41,642 nucleotides of DNA from Bacillus sp. (in: firmicutes) (GTDB lineage Bacteria; Bacillota; Bacilli; Bacillales; Salisediminibacteriaceae): assembly GCA_021208645.1 (NCBI GenBank), contig JAJOJL010000119.1, forward strand, positions 1 through 41,642, given 5' to 3'. Every line of letters begins with the position of its first letter. Within the stretch, counting starts at the first letter, position 1. A program made the translations under genes and the position numbers. This document shows, in pieces, positions 1 to 8,673 of the stretch. The notes beneath the pieces are model-generated. The model made no database searches, was not told the origin of the DNA, and worked only from the letters and a program-made list of their open reading frames with translations.

Positions 1-5
1 CCGTA

Positions 6-791
6 TTAATACGCTTTTGTCAGTCCGCCATCCACAACAAAAGCCTGGCCTGTTATATACGAGTTCATATCTGAAGCTAAGAAAAGAATGGCGTTGGCAA
101 ATTCCTCTGGTTTTCCATAACGTCCAAGGGGAATGGACGCCTCTGATTTTTCTCTAACTTCTGTTTCAGAAATATTGGCGGCAGATGCCGTTGCTTTATT
201 TAATTGTTTAATTCTATCTGTATATATACGACCTGGACCTACAGTATTAATGAGGATCCCATACTCTGCTAATTCATCAGACAATGTTTTTGCAAGCCCC
301 ATAATTCCTGTACGGAAAACATTTGATAATAGAAGGCCACTTACAGGCTCTTTCATGGACATTGAAGTAATATTAACAACTTTACCTTTTGATTTTTTCA
401 AATAAGGTAAACAGAATCGAATTGCCCTTACAACACTCATTACGTTTAACTCAAAGGCTGATTGCCATTGGTCGTCCATCAGTTGCTCAAACTTACCAGG
501 AGGTGGCCCGCCAGCATTAGTAATTAATACATCGATTCCACCTAATTTAGAAACGGCAAAATCCACAAGTTCTCGTAATTCTCCTTTTTTACTAACATCA
601 CACGTCTTCCAATAAACATTTCCATTCCCCAATGAAGCTATTTCTTCTGCTGTTTGAATGAGTGCCTGTTCTGTCCGTGCTGACAACATGACATTGGCAC
701 CTGCCTTTGCATAGGCTTCTGCAACAGCCCTTCCTAATCCCTTACTAGAAGCCAAAACTAATACGTTCTTGCCCTTTAGTCCCAAGTCCAT
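6..791 (-). CDS. SDR family oxidoreductase (BKR-like, atypical active site)
   Basis: A 261-residue short-chain dehydrogenase/reductase fold protein. The N-terminal nucleotide-binding region reads VLVLASSKGLGRAVAEAYA (residues about 10-28), where classical members have TGxxxGxG. The NAG motif (ITNAGG) and a C-terminal ITGQAFVVDGG are present. Where the catalytic YxxxK should follow the NITS serine, the protein has SNVFR, so both Tyr and Lys are replaced. This matches the BKR-like SDR subgroup known to lack a perfect cofactor motif and catalytic tetrad. It would be cytosolic and NAD(P)-binding; the substrate is unknown and activity is doubtful. The ATG at 791 follows GGAAGGGTTAGA. The stop codon lies inside the window, so the gene is complete. 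The next gene is divergent. Confidence 0.85.
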   Translation of the reverse strand: MDLGLKGKNVLVLASSKGLGRAVAEAYAKAGANVMLSARTEQALIQTAEEIASLGNGNVYWKTCDVSKKGELRELVDFAVSKLGGIDVLITNAGGPPPGKFEQLMDDQWQSAFELNVMSVVRAIRFCLPYLKKSKGKVVNITSMSMKEPVSGLLLSNVFRTGIMGLAKTLSDELAEYGILINTVGPGRIYTDRIKQLNKATASAANISETEVREKSEASIPLGRYGKPEEFANAILFLASDMNSYITGQAFVVDGGLTKAY

Positions 792-905
792 TCTAACCCT
801 TCCTTTCCTTTAAATTATTTATTAATCGATAAAGAGTCCAGGTGTTTTGAAAAGAGTGTGTAAGATGGTATTGTATATAATAAATCAACGATTACAGGTG
901 ATAAG

Positions 906-2040
906 ATGTATACAATTTTATCTGTTCTAATCCTACTTGCTGTTTTAGTGATTGCATCACAATGGTTTTTCGGGTTAAGAAAATTAATGGTACTTAAAAA
1001 TGTCCAACCAACTTCTCTGACGGAAATTCCCCTCATTTCCATCGTGGTTGCTGCCAAAAATGAACAAAGGGCCATTCGCCAGTCATTGCAATCCATGTTA
1101 AATCAGACATATGGGAATATGGAGATCATCGCAGTAAATGATCGTTCAACAGATGCTACTGGTGAGATAATAAATGAGCTGGCTCAGGAATATGACAAAT
1201 TAACTCCCATCCACATTACCGAAATGCCTGTTGGCTGGTTAGGTAAAAATCATGCCCTCTATACTGGCGCGAAAAGGGCGAAAGGAGAATGGCTTTTGTT
1301 TATGGACGGAGACGTGATTCTTACGGAAGATGCCATAAAAAAAGCTGTATATTATGTACAAACTAAACAATTAGATCACCTAACTTTGCTTCCTGAAAAC
1401 ATGGGAGGAAGCTTTGGTTACCGTTCTTTTCATAGCTATTGGAGTATTATTGGTACTTGGAATTTCATCCAATTGGGGCACGCCGGTGTCGGTGCCTTTA
1501 ATATGGTATCACGATCGGCTTATGACACAATCGGCACCCATAAGTCCGTTGCTTTACTACCAGACGACGACTTAAAGCTTGGTAAAAAAATTCAAGCAGC
1601 AGGCTTTAAGCAAGAACTTGGCTTCGGAACTGGCCATGTGCGGATTCAATGGTATGAAAATCTTAAAGAAGTAGTTCACGGCTTAGAAAAAAACTTGTTT
1701 GCCTTCATGAGATACAGTTTTATTGCGGTCTTGTTTTTTTTCTGTCGTCCTATTCCTGGTCCACATTTTACCCTTTATTGGCATTTTCTTTGCCAACCCA
1801 ACTGCAAAGCTAGTACATTTAATTACAATTTTTATTTATGTGCTCATGTATATACACAACCATAAGTACAGCAATGACTCCCCATGGTTTGTATGGCTAA
1901 TCCCCTTTAACGGTGGATTGTTTATATATTGTTTGCTCCGTTCAACTTATAAAGCTTTGTCTAGGGGCAGCATTCATTGGCGAGGGAATGACTACTCTAT
2001 TAAAGAGCTAAGGTCTTTTTCCAAAGCTAAAAGGCATTGA
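906..2040 (+). CDS. Family 2 glycosyltransferase, frameshifted in a T8 run
   Basis: Restored length is 377 residues. An N-terminal membrane helix (about 1-25) is followed by a GT-A domain with ISIVVAAKNE, the D-x-D region FMDGDVIL and the acidic motif LPDDDLKLG; two or three C-terminal membrane helices end the protein. This layout resembles CrtQ/HpnB-type membrane glycosyltransferases; the acceptor is unknown. The reading frame breaks at the T8 run at 1734-1741. Removing one T joins the first part (stop near 1865) to the helices encoded from about 1742 to 2040. The start follows AGGTGATAAG. The gene converges with the FAH-family gene 16 bp away. The break is probably a base-call error; a real pseudogene cannot be excluded. 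Confidence 0.82.
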
Positions 2041-2056
2041 GCTAGTCCCAACTTTC

Positions 2057-2683
2057 TTAAGGGACCCGTACTGTAAAACTGCCTTTCTGTTCTTTTCCCC
2101 AAAAGAGCTGAAGGGCATCTCCATCCCGAACAGGACCCACTCCCTCTGGGGTACCAGTAAAAATAATATCCCCTTCACCAAGTCCAAAGTAGTAATTGCA
2201 TTCCTCAATAATTCTATGAAAACTAAATAACATAGATTGAATATTGCCTGACTGAACCGTAGTCCCATTTTTTTGCAAAGAAAAGTTGACTGTTTTACAA
2301 TGTTCTGTTCCTGGATAGTCCCAAAAATCAGTAACTACTGCAGCATTAGGAAATCCCTTTGCTTTTAGCCATGGGTGCCCTTTCTTCTTCAGGACTTCTT
2401 GCTCATCTCGCAGAGTAAAATCAATTCCTAATGCCATTTTCCCTACTACCTCCTCAACGGAAAATTTTGTAGGAATCTTGGAATTAATAAAGAGTACAAT
2501 CTCCAACTCATGATGGACTGGGCCTCTTTCTCCTGGCATTTGGACGGTATTGCCATCTGCCTTCGTTAAAGAATGAGTAGGTTTTGAAAACAAAAGGGGA
2601 GTGGAAGGAATGTCATTCCCCAGTTCCTTTGCGTGGTCCGCGTAATTTCTTCCTACGCAGAAAATGTTTTTAATAATGTCCAT
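2057..2683 (-). CDS. Fumarylacetoacetate hydrolase family protein (acylpyruvase-like)
   Basis: A 208-residue single-domain FAH-family protein, the size of the acylpyruvase/YcgM group. It begins FCVGRNYADHAKEL. The metal-binding residues are visible as HHELE (Glu59, Glu61) and GIDFTLRD (Asp88). KGHPWLKAKGF and IIFTGTPEGVGPVRDGD are family motifs. Members cleave C-C bonds in acylpyruvates or related diketo acids, or decarboxylate oxaloacetate, using Mg2+ or Mn2+; the actual substrate cannot be read from sequence. It lies 20 bp downstream of the EEP-family gene on the same strand and may be cotranscribed with it. The ribosome binding site is weak. Confidence 0.85.
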   Translation of the reverse strand: MDIIKNIFCVGRNYADHAKELGNDIPSTPLLFSKPTHSLTKADGNTVQMPGERGPVHHELEIVLFINSKIPTKFSVEEVVGKMALGIDFTLRDEQEVLKKKGHPWLKAKGFPNAAVVTDFWDYPGTEHCKTVNFSLQKNGTTVQSGNIQSMLFSFHRIIEECNYYFGLGEGDIIFTGTPEGVGPVRDGDALQLFWGKEQKGSFTVRVP

Positions 2684-2703
2684 TGGATCAACTCATTTCT
2701 TAT

Positions 2704-3642
2704 CTATTTGAGGTAGACGAGTTTAGTTTTTAAACGGTCGTTTAAATTACTTATTTCATTTGTGGCGTTGGTACTATTTAACAGGAAGACACCAATCAGA
2801 GGATAATGATCAGACACCTCACTTTTGGCTACATATGTGTCTATTACTTGGAACTCACGACTGTGAAATATATAATCAATCTGCCAATTATGCCTGTAAT
2901 AGGTGACGAGAGGTGTGCCATCGTTACTCTTTGTCAGTACGTCGTCCCATAACTGGTATTCTCCTGCAGACGGAACAGCATTTAAGTCTCCCATTACCAA
3001 TACAGGGCCATCGAGGGATGTTACTTTACTGTAGATTTTTTCTATAGCTAACAGCCTCTCCCGTTGGTTTAACCCTAAATGGGTATTAACAACGTAGATA
3101 AGCTCCCCTTCCATCCATTCTACCTTTGTAATAACTGCCGTACGAGTCTCCTTACTACTAGGAAAGTGGACAATTTCTACTTCTTTAATTGGGTATTTGG
3201 ATAAAACCACATTCCCATAGTAAAGACCTGGGTAGGTTAATGATGGATAAAAGGCCGCATGCATGTCCAAACTATTCGCTAGTAATTTCACCTGATCTTG
3301 GAAATGGGATCGAATACTGTAGCGTTCCACTTCTTGCAGACTGATAATTTGTGCATCTAGAGATTGGAGTTTTTTAATGGTCTGAGCTAAGTTAACCTCC
3401 CCACTCTGCCCTTTTCCATATTGTATGTTATAGGTTACTGCTGTAATATATTCGTCCGTCTGATGGAGTTCTGAAACTGTCTGTTTAACCATGAATTTCT
3501 CATTTATTTGAACGTGGAAAAGATAATAACTAAAGGCTACTAGAAATGATATGCTCGTATATAAAAATGTTTTATATGACAATAGCCTCCCCCACCTCAT
3601 ATGAAAATCTACTATGCCAAAATGGACTAAGACTAGTAACAA
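2704..3642 (-). CDS. Membrane-anchored endonuclease/exonuclease/phosphatase (EEP) family protein
   Basis: Up to 312 residues. One hydrophobic segment (about 24-44) is followed by an EEP phosphodiesterase domain. Catalytic motifs are TYNIQYG (Asn72), SLQEVER (Glu104), VMGDLNAVPS, QIDYIF and SDHYPL with the terminal His. Members hydrolyse phosphodiesters in nucleic acids, phospholipids or inositol phosphates; here the domain is predicted to face outside the cell behind an N-terminal anchor. The start is uncertain: the longest form uses TTG at 3642 without a good ribosome binding site, and ATG at 3600 (MRWGRLL) or a TTG just after a GGGGGAGG run are alternatives. The FAH-family gene follows after 20 bp. 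Confidence 0.8.
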   Translation of the reverse strand: MLLVLVHFGIVDFHMRWGRLLSYKTFLYTSISFLVAFSYYLFHVQINEKFMVKQTVSELHQTDEYITAVTYNIQYGKGQSGEVNLAQTIKKLQSLDAQIISLQEVERYSIRSHFQDQVKLLANSLDMHAAFYPSLTYPGLYYGNVVLSKYPIKEVEIVHFPSSKETRTAVITKVEWMEGELIYVVNTHLGLNQRERLLAIEKIYSKVTSLDGPVLVMGDLNAVPSAGEYQLWDDVLTKSNDGTPLVTYYRHNWQIDYIFHSREFQVIDTYVAKSEVSDHYPLIGVFLLNSTNATNEISNLNDRLKTKLVYLK

Positions 3643-3865
3643 TGTCCATAATCAAACAAGTTCCATAATTCTATTTTACATGAATTATCAGAAATTTAAT
3701 TGCACAATTTTTTCCTGTCTGGATAAATTGATATGGTATAGTCTTTTCTAAAAGTATTAATTTGAAGAATCTATACGGACTGAGCTTAGCCGTATCAGCT
3801 GTGAGGGGCGAAATCTAGAAACCTTAACTACCCTAGTTATATTGACCAACGGGAGGGGAAAATTT

Positions 3866-4360
3866 ATGCAACATACTGTTAAAGCTGGTGAAACCTTATG
3901 GAATACATCAGAGGATTATCGTATTCCATTTCAATCATTATTGAATGCAAACCCAGGTATAAATCCAGATATTATATATACGGGACAGCTTTTGACCATT
4001 CCCGGCTTTCCATCTCCTGAAACCCTCCCTTATTCCATTCTAGTCAGTTTAAGAGATAGAACGTTAACATTACGGCACCTGGGACAGGTACAGAAAGTGT
4101 ATCCCGTTGCTGTTGGTAGGATGCTTCATGAAACACCGACTGGAAAATATATTATAATAAACAAGGCACCCAACCCTGGAGGACCTTATGGAACGATGTG
4201 GATGAGCTTGTCCAAAAAGCATTACGGGATTCACGGGACAAATGATCCTTCATCTATTGGTCGTGATGTTTCTAGAGGGTGTATTCGTATGTATAACCAT
4301 GATGTAGAGGAACTTGCCAGGATTATCCCTATTGGAACATCTGTGACAATTACTGCCTAG
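3866..4360 (+). CDS. ykuD: L,D-transpeptidase YkuD (LysM + YkuD domains)
   Basis: 164 residues from the ATG at 3866, the same length as B. subtilis YkuD. That ATG lies 7 nt after GGGAGGGG; an upstream in-frame TTG at 3842 has no such signal. Residues 3-46 are a LysM peptidoglycan-binding motif ([10 protein letters not shown] to QLLTIPG). Residues about 56-163 are the YkuD catalytic domain with HYGIHGTN (His123) and SRGCIRM (catalytic Cys139). The enzyme forms 3-3 cross-links in peptidoglycan from tetrapeptide donors. There is no signal peptide, as in B. subtilis YkuD. The stop codon overlaps the convergent acetyltransferase stop. Confidence 0.95.
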   Translation: MQHTVKAGETLWNTSEDYRIPFQSLLNANPGINPDIIYTGQLLTIPGFPSPETLPYSILVSLRDRTLTLRHLGQVQKVYPVAVGRMLHETPTGKYIIINKAPNPGGPYGTMWMSLSKKHYGIHGTNDPSSIGRDVSRGCIRMYNHDVEELARIIPIGTSVTITA

Positions 4361-4810
4361 TCCTCCGGAGAAAGGAGCATGTCCACATGGGGAATGTTAT
4401 CTTCTAAATACACCTCTGATATGGGTTTAAAGCCGAAGGAACCGTAGAACTCGCGTAAGTAATCCTGTGCTTGAATTTTTATATTCTGTTCGTTTAGATC
4501 TTCTTGAAGAAAAGCGATTGCTCGGGTTAAAAGTTCTTTTCCCAACCCTTCTCGTCGGTACTTTTCCTTAACAATAACTCTACCAAAAGAGGCTTCTTTA
4601 TAATATAAGCCATGCTTGTAAATCCTTGCATACGCGGCAATCTCACCTTCCCCTACTTACCTGAAACAAATGAAAGGCAAAAGCGTCTTTCCCGTCTAGC
4701 TCTGGGTAAGGGCAATCTTGTTCCACTACAAATATATTGATTCGCTCTTTAATAATATTGTAGAGCTCTTCGTTTGTTAGCTCTTCAAATCGTTTTATTT
4801 TCCATTCCAT
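4357..4810 (-). CDS. ElaA-type GNAT acetyltransferase, frameshifted
   Basis: Restored length is about 150 residues, typical for ElaA. The protein starts [11 protein letters not shown] at 4810, runs to AFHLFQVS, then loses frame. One extra base at about 4654 (a T next to the C4 run at 4650-4653) accounts for the break. After correction it continues [13 protein letters not shown], the acetyl-CoA loop [11 protein letters not shown] and the ElaA signature [16 protein letters not shown] with EDNIPHVDM at the C-terminus. It would be a cytosolic acetyl-CoA-dependent N-acetyltransferase; the substrate is unknown. The two halves are each well conserved, so this looks like an indel error rather than an old pseudogene. 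Confidence 0.82.
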
Positions 4811-4922
4811 ATTAATGACCCCTTTCGGTTTAGTACAACAGTTTTATTACGGAAAAGTTACAGTGTAGTTTACGATTGGTAGATAGATTAACAATTGAAA
4901 GAATCTAACGGATAGACCAAGA

Positions 4923-5078
4923 TTCGTTTAATTGATTCCGCAACAATTCAACGAACTCAGCTTCCGAACCTCGTTTCGTTCAATTGATACCAAAACAATT
5001 CAACGAATTCAGCTCTCGAACCTTGTTTCGTTCAATTGATACCAAAACAATTCAACGAAGACAGATCTCTAACATAGA
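4923..5078. repeat. Three tandem 52-bp repeats, each containing an inverted repeat
   Basis: Units start at 4923, 4975 and 5027, exactly 52 bp apart. Each begins with an inverted repeat: TTCGTTCAATTG, 9 nt, CAATTCAACGAA (one mismatch between the arms), then about 19 nt of spacer (CTCAGCTTCCGAACC in the first unit). Units 2 and 3 are identical over the first 33 nt. Non-coding; lies between the acetyltransferase gene and the AbgT-family transporter. Confidence 0.85.
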
Positions 5079-5145
5079 TTCTTTTTTGCATTTATTTTAA
5101 CGTAAACCCCCCCTTTGTGAAAATAAATAGCATTTCGCTAACCGA

Positions 5146-5175
5146 ATTTAACGAAAATTCCTCTTTTCGTTAAAT
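5146..5175. repeat. Perfect 12-bp inverted repeat
   Basis: ATTTAACGAAAA (5146-5157), a 6-nt loop, then TTTTCGTTAAAT (5164-5175). The arms share the TTCGTT-AA core with the 52-bp repeats just upstream, so it may be a relative of them. No T-run follows directly, so it is a poor intrinsic terminator. Confidence 0.7.
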
Positions 5176-5242
5176 CAGGTCAATTTTTTTCTTCCTCTTT
5201 CACACTATTCTTGCATCTTTTTTCTAACTTAAATAACACATA

Positions 5243-5282
5243 AAAACAAGCAGTCTGCCTTGATTGACAGACTGCCTTTTGT
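5243..5282. terminator. Bidirectional intrinsic terminator
   Basis: Stem GCAGTCTG (5250-5257) with CAGACTGC (5268-5275). On the minus strand it is followed by TTGTTTTTAT, on the plus strand by CTTTT. It most likely ends the minus-strand AbgT-family transporter transcript. Confidence 0.6.
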
Positions 5283-5313
5283 ATGTGGTACTGTTAGCGA
5301 TTAATGTTATATT

Positions 5314-5415
5314 GGGCTGCAGGAGCTCGCTTTTCGAAGGCAATACCTAAGCCTCCTGCAGAGTCTTTGGCAGTTGCTTTCCCACAGTACTTTGGAATGC
5401 CTCTCCGAATGTGCC
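5314..5415. repeat. Decayed copy of the Bacillaceae GC-rich intergenic repeat
   Basis: CTCGCTTTTCGAAGGCAATA, followed by CCTAAGCCTCCT and later GAGTCTTTGGCAGTTGCTTT, aligns without large gaps to the intact element at 7551-7681 (CTCGCTTTCCGCGGGCAACG, CCTCAGCCTCCT, GGTCTTCAGCCGTTGC). Many substitutions and loss of the terminal inverted repeat show it is old. Confidence 0.65.
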
Positions 5416-5517
5416 TAGCACAAAGAAAATGTATAAGCATTTTTCAAGTTATCGCCCCTAACGCTTAATCAACGTCTATCTATAATCAATCAACACCATC
5501 TTTTAACAGAGCCTTGC

Positions 5518-7042
5518 TTATTGATAATAAATTGGTGCGTTTGGTCCTAAGTCCATACCGGTGAGCATCCAGATGATTAACATTACCACCCATATGATGC
5601 TAAAAGCAATGGAGTATGGAATCATGGTCGATACTAACGTACCTATTCCAACTTTCTTATCATATTTTTGCGCAAAGGCGATGACGATGGCAAAATACGG
5701 CATTAGCGGAGAAATAACATTAGTCGTCGAGTCTGCTATCCGGTAGGCCAACTGTGTCATTTCAGGAGATATGCCTGTCCCCATCATCATTGGCACAAAC
5801 ACTGGTGCCATGAGTGCCCACTTTGCAGAAGCACTTCCAATAAATAAATTAATAAACCCGGCAACAAGGATAAACATGAGAATAAGTGGTATACCACCAA
5901 TCCCCATCCTCTGTAAAAAACTCAGCACCACTTACTGACATGATGAGACCTAGGTTCGTTTGGCTAAAGTAGGCCACAAATTGACCTGCCACAAAGGCTA
6001 GTACAATATACGTTCCCATGGATGCCATCGTATCTGATAATTGGTTAGCCACGTCTTTGTCAGACTTAATTTCTTCTGTAATTCTTCCGTAAACGTAACC
6101 TGGCACATAAAACATAATGAGAATGACAGGTACCAATGAACTGAAGAAAGGAGATTGGATCACTTGACCCTCTGGTCCCCGTAACGGCCCCCATTCTGGA
6201 ACAATGAGGAGGGAAATAGCAGCTATTGTTAGGATAAACGCAAGTCCTGCACCCTTCAGGCCTTTCTTTTCAATCTCTTTTAAGGAATCGGCTTTTTCCT
6301 TAATGCCTCCTTCATATTTTCCAAGACGTGGTTCCACGATGTTTTCCGTAACAAATGTACCCACTAAGGTAAGGACAAAAACAGACACCACCATAAAATA
6401 GTAGTTCATGGCGATATTCATTCCTTCAGCATATACTGGATCCCATGTTGCTGCGGCTGCAATCGTTAAATCACCAAGCAACGGGTCCAAGGAAGTTGGC
6501 AACAGGTTCGCACTGAATCCCGCAGAAACTCCCGCAAAGGCTGCCGCTAATCCGGCCAACGGGTGACGCCCTAAGCCAGCAAACAAAACAGCTCCCAATG
6601 GTGTTAACACAACATAGCCTGCATCTGCTGCCATGCTGGACATGATTCCTCCAAACACTAGAGCAGCCGTAATTAACTGCTTCGGGACAGACATTACTAA
6701 CGCCCTCAATGCGGCAGAAATGAGGCCAGATCTTTCAGCAATACCGATCCCGAGCATTGTGACGAGTACCGTACCCAATGGGGCAAAGTTTACAAAGTTA
6801 CTTACGGCATTTTGAAAAATGTACCTAATTCCTTCTGCACTAAGTAGATTCTGAACTTGAATAATTTCATCATTTGTAGGGTCTGGATGCTGCACCTCCG
6901 TCCCTAAAGTACTAAAGATCCATGAAAATATAATTACAGCTATTGCAAAATAGGCAAATAGTGTAATGGGGTGTGGAAGCTTATTCCCCACTCTTTCAAT
7001 GGTGTCTAAGGACCGGAGAATGAATCCTTTTCTTTCAGGCAC
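5518..7042 (-). CDS. AbgT-family (p-aminobenzoyl-glutamate type) transporter, frameshifted in an A6 run
   Basis: Restored length is 507 residues, matching E. coli AbgT (about 508). It is a polytopic membrane protein with family features such as LRSLDTIERVGNKLPHP at the N-terminus, GIGIAERSGL, ADAGYVVLTPLGA, the re-entrant hairpin region STTNVISPLMPYF and KWALMAPVFVPMMM. AbgT proteins take up p-aminobenzoyl-glutamate or export sulfonamides. The frame breaks at A6 5915-5920 (minus-strand T6); removing one base fuses SGAEF to LQRMGIGGIP. The GTG at 7042 lies about 8 nt after AAGGAGG, so it is preferred to the in-frame TTG at 7072 upstream of that ribosome binding site. A 21-bp tandem array occupies its upstream region. 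Confidence 0.85.
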
Positions 7043-7188
7043 AAGTGATCCCTCCTTAAATAATGTATCCAATTATTGCTTTTCTTGGTTGACTAGTCCC
7101 AAAAAAGAACTTTCGAAATTAACATACCCACTTTCCGAGTTTTTAAAAGTGAGATTGAACTATGACTTTTGTTATAGAAATACATAGG

Positions 7189-7439
7189 TTGATGGTTAAT
7201 TGGTACTGATTGATGGTTAATCCAGAGGTATTGATGGTTAAACGGCGTCTGTTGATGGTTAAACCAGGGGGTTGATGTTAAACGGTACGTCTGTTGATGG
7301 TTAAACCAGGGGATTGATGATTAATCGGCGTCTGTTGATGGTTATTCGAGGGGGATTGATGGTTATTCTGCATCCATTGATGGTTAATCCAGTGGTATTG
7401 ATGGTTAATCGGCGTCTATTGATGGTTGGCATACTTTTA
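7189..7439. repeat. Twelve-copy 21-bp tandem repeat array
   Basis: TTGATGGTTAA-type cores start at 7189, 7210, 7231, 7252, 7272, 7294, 7314, 7335, 7356, 7377, 7398 and 7419: mean period 21 bp. Units largely alternate between tails of type CGGCGTCTG and CCAGNGGTA, giving a 42-bp higher-order pattern. It lies upstream of the AbgT-family transporter. Because 21 is a multiple of 3, the minus strand shows a short repetitive open frame, but it has no ribosome binding site. Confidence 0.9.
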
Positions 7440-7550
7440 TTGGAAAACCTAAATGTTCCCTCACAAATTACATCATGCCCCTGCACAATAAAAACATATT
7501 TGAGTATCCCTCTAGCACAGAATCATTAATTAATTCATTTAGATGGTAAC

Positions 7551-7681
7551 GTGTTGATGAGATCTCCTCGAACTCGCTTTCCGCGGGCAACGCCTCAGCC
7601 TCCTCGGGAAAACCCACCCTGCGGGGTCTTCAGCCGTTGCTTTTCCCGCAGGAGTCTCGTTCGCTTCGATCTCATCAACAC
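7551..7681. repeat. 131-bp GC-rich inverted-repeat element (common Bacillaceae intergenic type)
   Basis: Perfect 14-bp terminal inverted repeats GTGTTGATGAGATC (7551-7564) and GATCTCATCAACAC (7668-7681) enclose a GC-rich core including CTCGCTTTCCGCGGGCAACG and TTGCTTTTCCCGCAGGAGTC. From memory this core class is scattered through many Bacillaceae genomes. No open reading frame. Degenerate relatives lie at 5314-5415 and 32392-32433. Confidence 0.8.
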
Positions 7682-7747
7682 TTTAATCCGAAGAATAATC
7701 ACATTCTGAGTAAAAGATACTCATAAAAACATATATAAAAGAACTAA

Positions 7748-7793
7748 AAAAAGGGTTGCCAATGGTACTAAACCATTGGACAAACCCTTTTGT
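7748..7793 (-). terminator. Intrinsic terminator of korAB
   Basis: Minus strand: AAGGGTTTGTCCAATGG, loop TTTAGTA, CCATTGGCAACCCTT, then a T-run. It lies about 35 bp past the korB stop. Confidence 0.85.
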
Positions 7794-7827
7794 ATAATAC
7801 GGAAGAATCAATCCTCCACATTATTAA

Positions 7828-8673
7828 TTATTGAAAATTCAGCTCTAGTTTCCTCAGCAGATCCTCATCCATTTCTCCAGATACAATGGACTGCATATCG
7901 AAGTCGATGCCAAGCTTTTCTTGATAATGAGCCCTATCTTCTTCATAGAGGACGCCAGTAACTAATCCTTGGTGAGAGCGGACGGCTGCCAACGCCTCTT
8001 CACGGGTGTTGAACGGCTCTTCGAACTTCGTTAAATTATCCTTATAAAAATCATACGTGTTGATTTTGTTGAACGTCACACATGGACTGAAAATATTTAC
8101 ATGGGCAAAGCCTTTATGCTCAACTGCCCTTGCAATGATATCATTCATTTGTTTAATGTCCCCAGCAAAACCTTGGGCAACGAAGGTTGCACCATTGGCA
8201 ATGGAAGTAGAAATTGGATCAACAGGGTATTCCTTATTCCCATCCTTCGTTGTTTTTGTTACGAAACCGTGGGCACTCCGAGGTGACGTTTGCCCTTTCG
8301 TCAAGCCGTAGATATTATTATCCATAACGATATAGGTCATATCGATATTCCTACGTGAAGCATGGACAAAATGTCCGAGACCGATACCGTATCCGTCTCC
8401 ATCTCCACCTGATGCAATAACCTTCAAATCAGGATTACCCATTTTTGTCCCTTGAGCAACAGGTAAGGATCTCCCGTGTATTGTATGGTAGCCGTTTGTT
8501 CGAACGTATTCGGAAACCTTCCCTGAACAGCCAATCCCTGAAATGATGGCGAACTCATGAGGCTCATAACCTAAAGATATAATCGATTTTTGTATACCAG
8601 CCATTATACTGAAGTGACCGCAACCAGGACACCATGTTGGTTGGTCTCCCCTTAAGTCCTTTAAAGTTGCCAT
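7828..8673 (-). CDS. korB: 2-oxoacid:acceptor (ferredoxin) oxidoreductase, beta subunit
   Basis: 281 residues. This is the thiamine-diphosphate subunit of a 2-oxoacid oxidoreductase, which converts a 2-oxoacid (2-oxoglutarate in the Kor type) plus CoA to acyl-CoA and CO2 while reducing ferredoxin. The cluster-ligand cysteines are visible: WCPGCGH (Cys15, Cys18), GIGCSGK (Cys49) and SPCVTFN (Cys198). The TPP/Mg motif is GGDGDGYGIG (about 89-98) with the paired asparagines in VMDNNIYG. It overlaps korA by 13 bp on the same strand. Substrate choice (2-oxoglutarate versus pyruvate or branched-chain acids) is not certain from sequence. Confidence 0.93.
   Translation of the reverse strand: MATLKDLRGDQPTWCPGCGHFSIMAGIQKSIISLGYEPHEFAIISGIGCSGKVSEYVRTNGYHTIHGRSLPVAQGTKMGNPDLKVIASGGDGDGYGIGLGHFVHASRRNIDMTYIVMDNNIYGLTKGQTSPRSAHGFVTKTTKDGNKEYPVDPISTSIANGATFVAQGFAGDIKQMNDIIARAVEHKGFAHVNIFSPCVTFNKINTYDFYKDNLTKFEEPFNTREEALAAVRSHQGLVTGVLYEEDRAHYQEKLGIDFDMQSIVSGEMDEDLLRKLELNFQ

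Noticed and set aside
815-1096. 93-codon minus-strand frame
   Set aside because: Antisense to the start of the glycosyltransferase, which has its own ribosome binding site and motifs.
3745-3850. Possible structured leader or riboswitch before ykuD
   Set aside because: Only short pairings (TACGG/CCGTA and CTAG) are seen; no block of a known riboswitch, such as the c-di-AMP class, can be matched.
5518-7072. Two separate AbgT-family genes
   Set aside because: They overlap in different frames at an A6 run, and one base change yields a single protein of normal AbgT length.
7189-7439. CRISPR-like regular spacing of a short repeat
   Set aside because: The conserved core is only about 11 bp with 10-bp tails that fall into two recurring types; there are no unique spacers and no cas genes.
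7301-7486. 61-codon minus-strand frame made of TINxxR-type heptads
   Set aside because: It is the 21-bp array read in frame; no ribosome binding site and no flanking gene structure.
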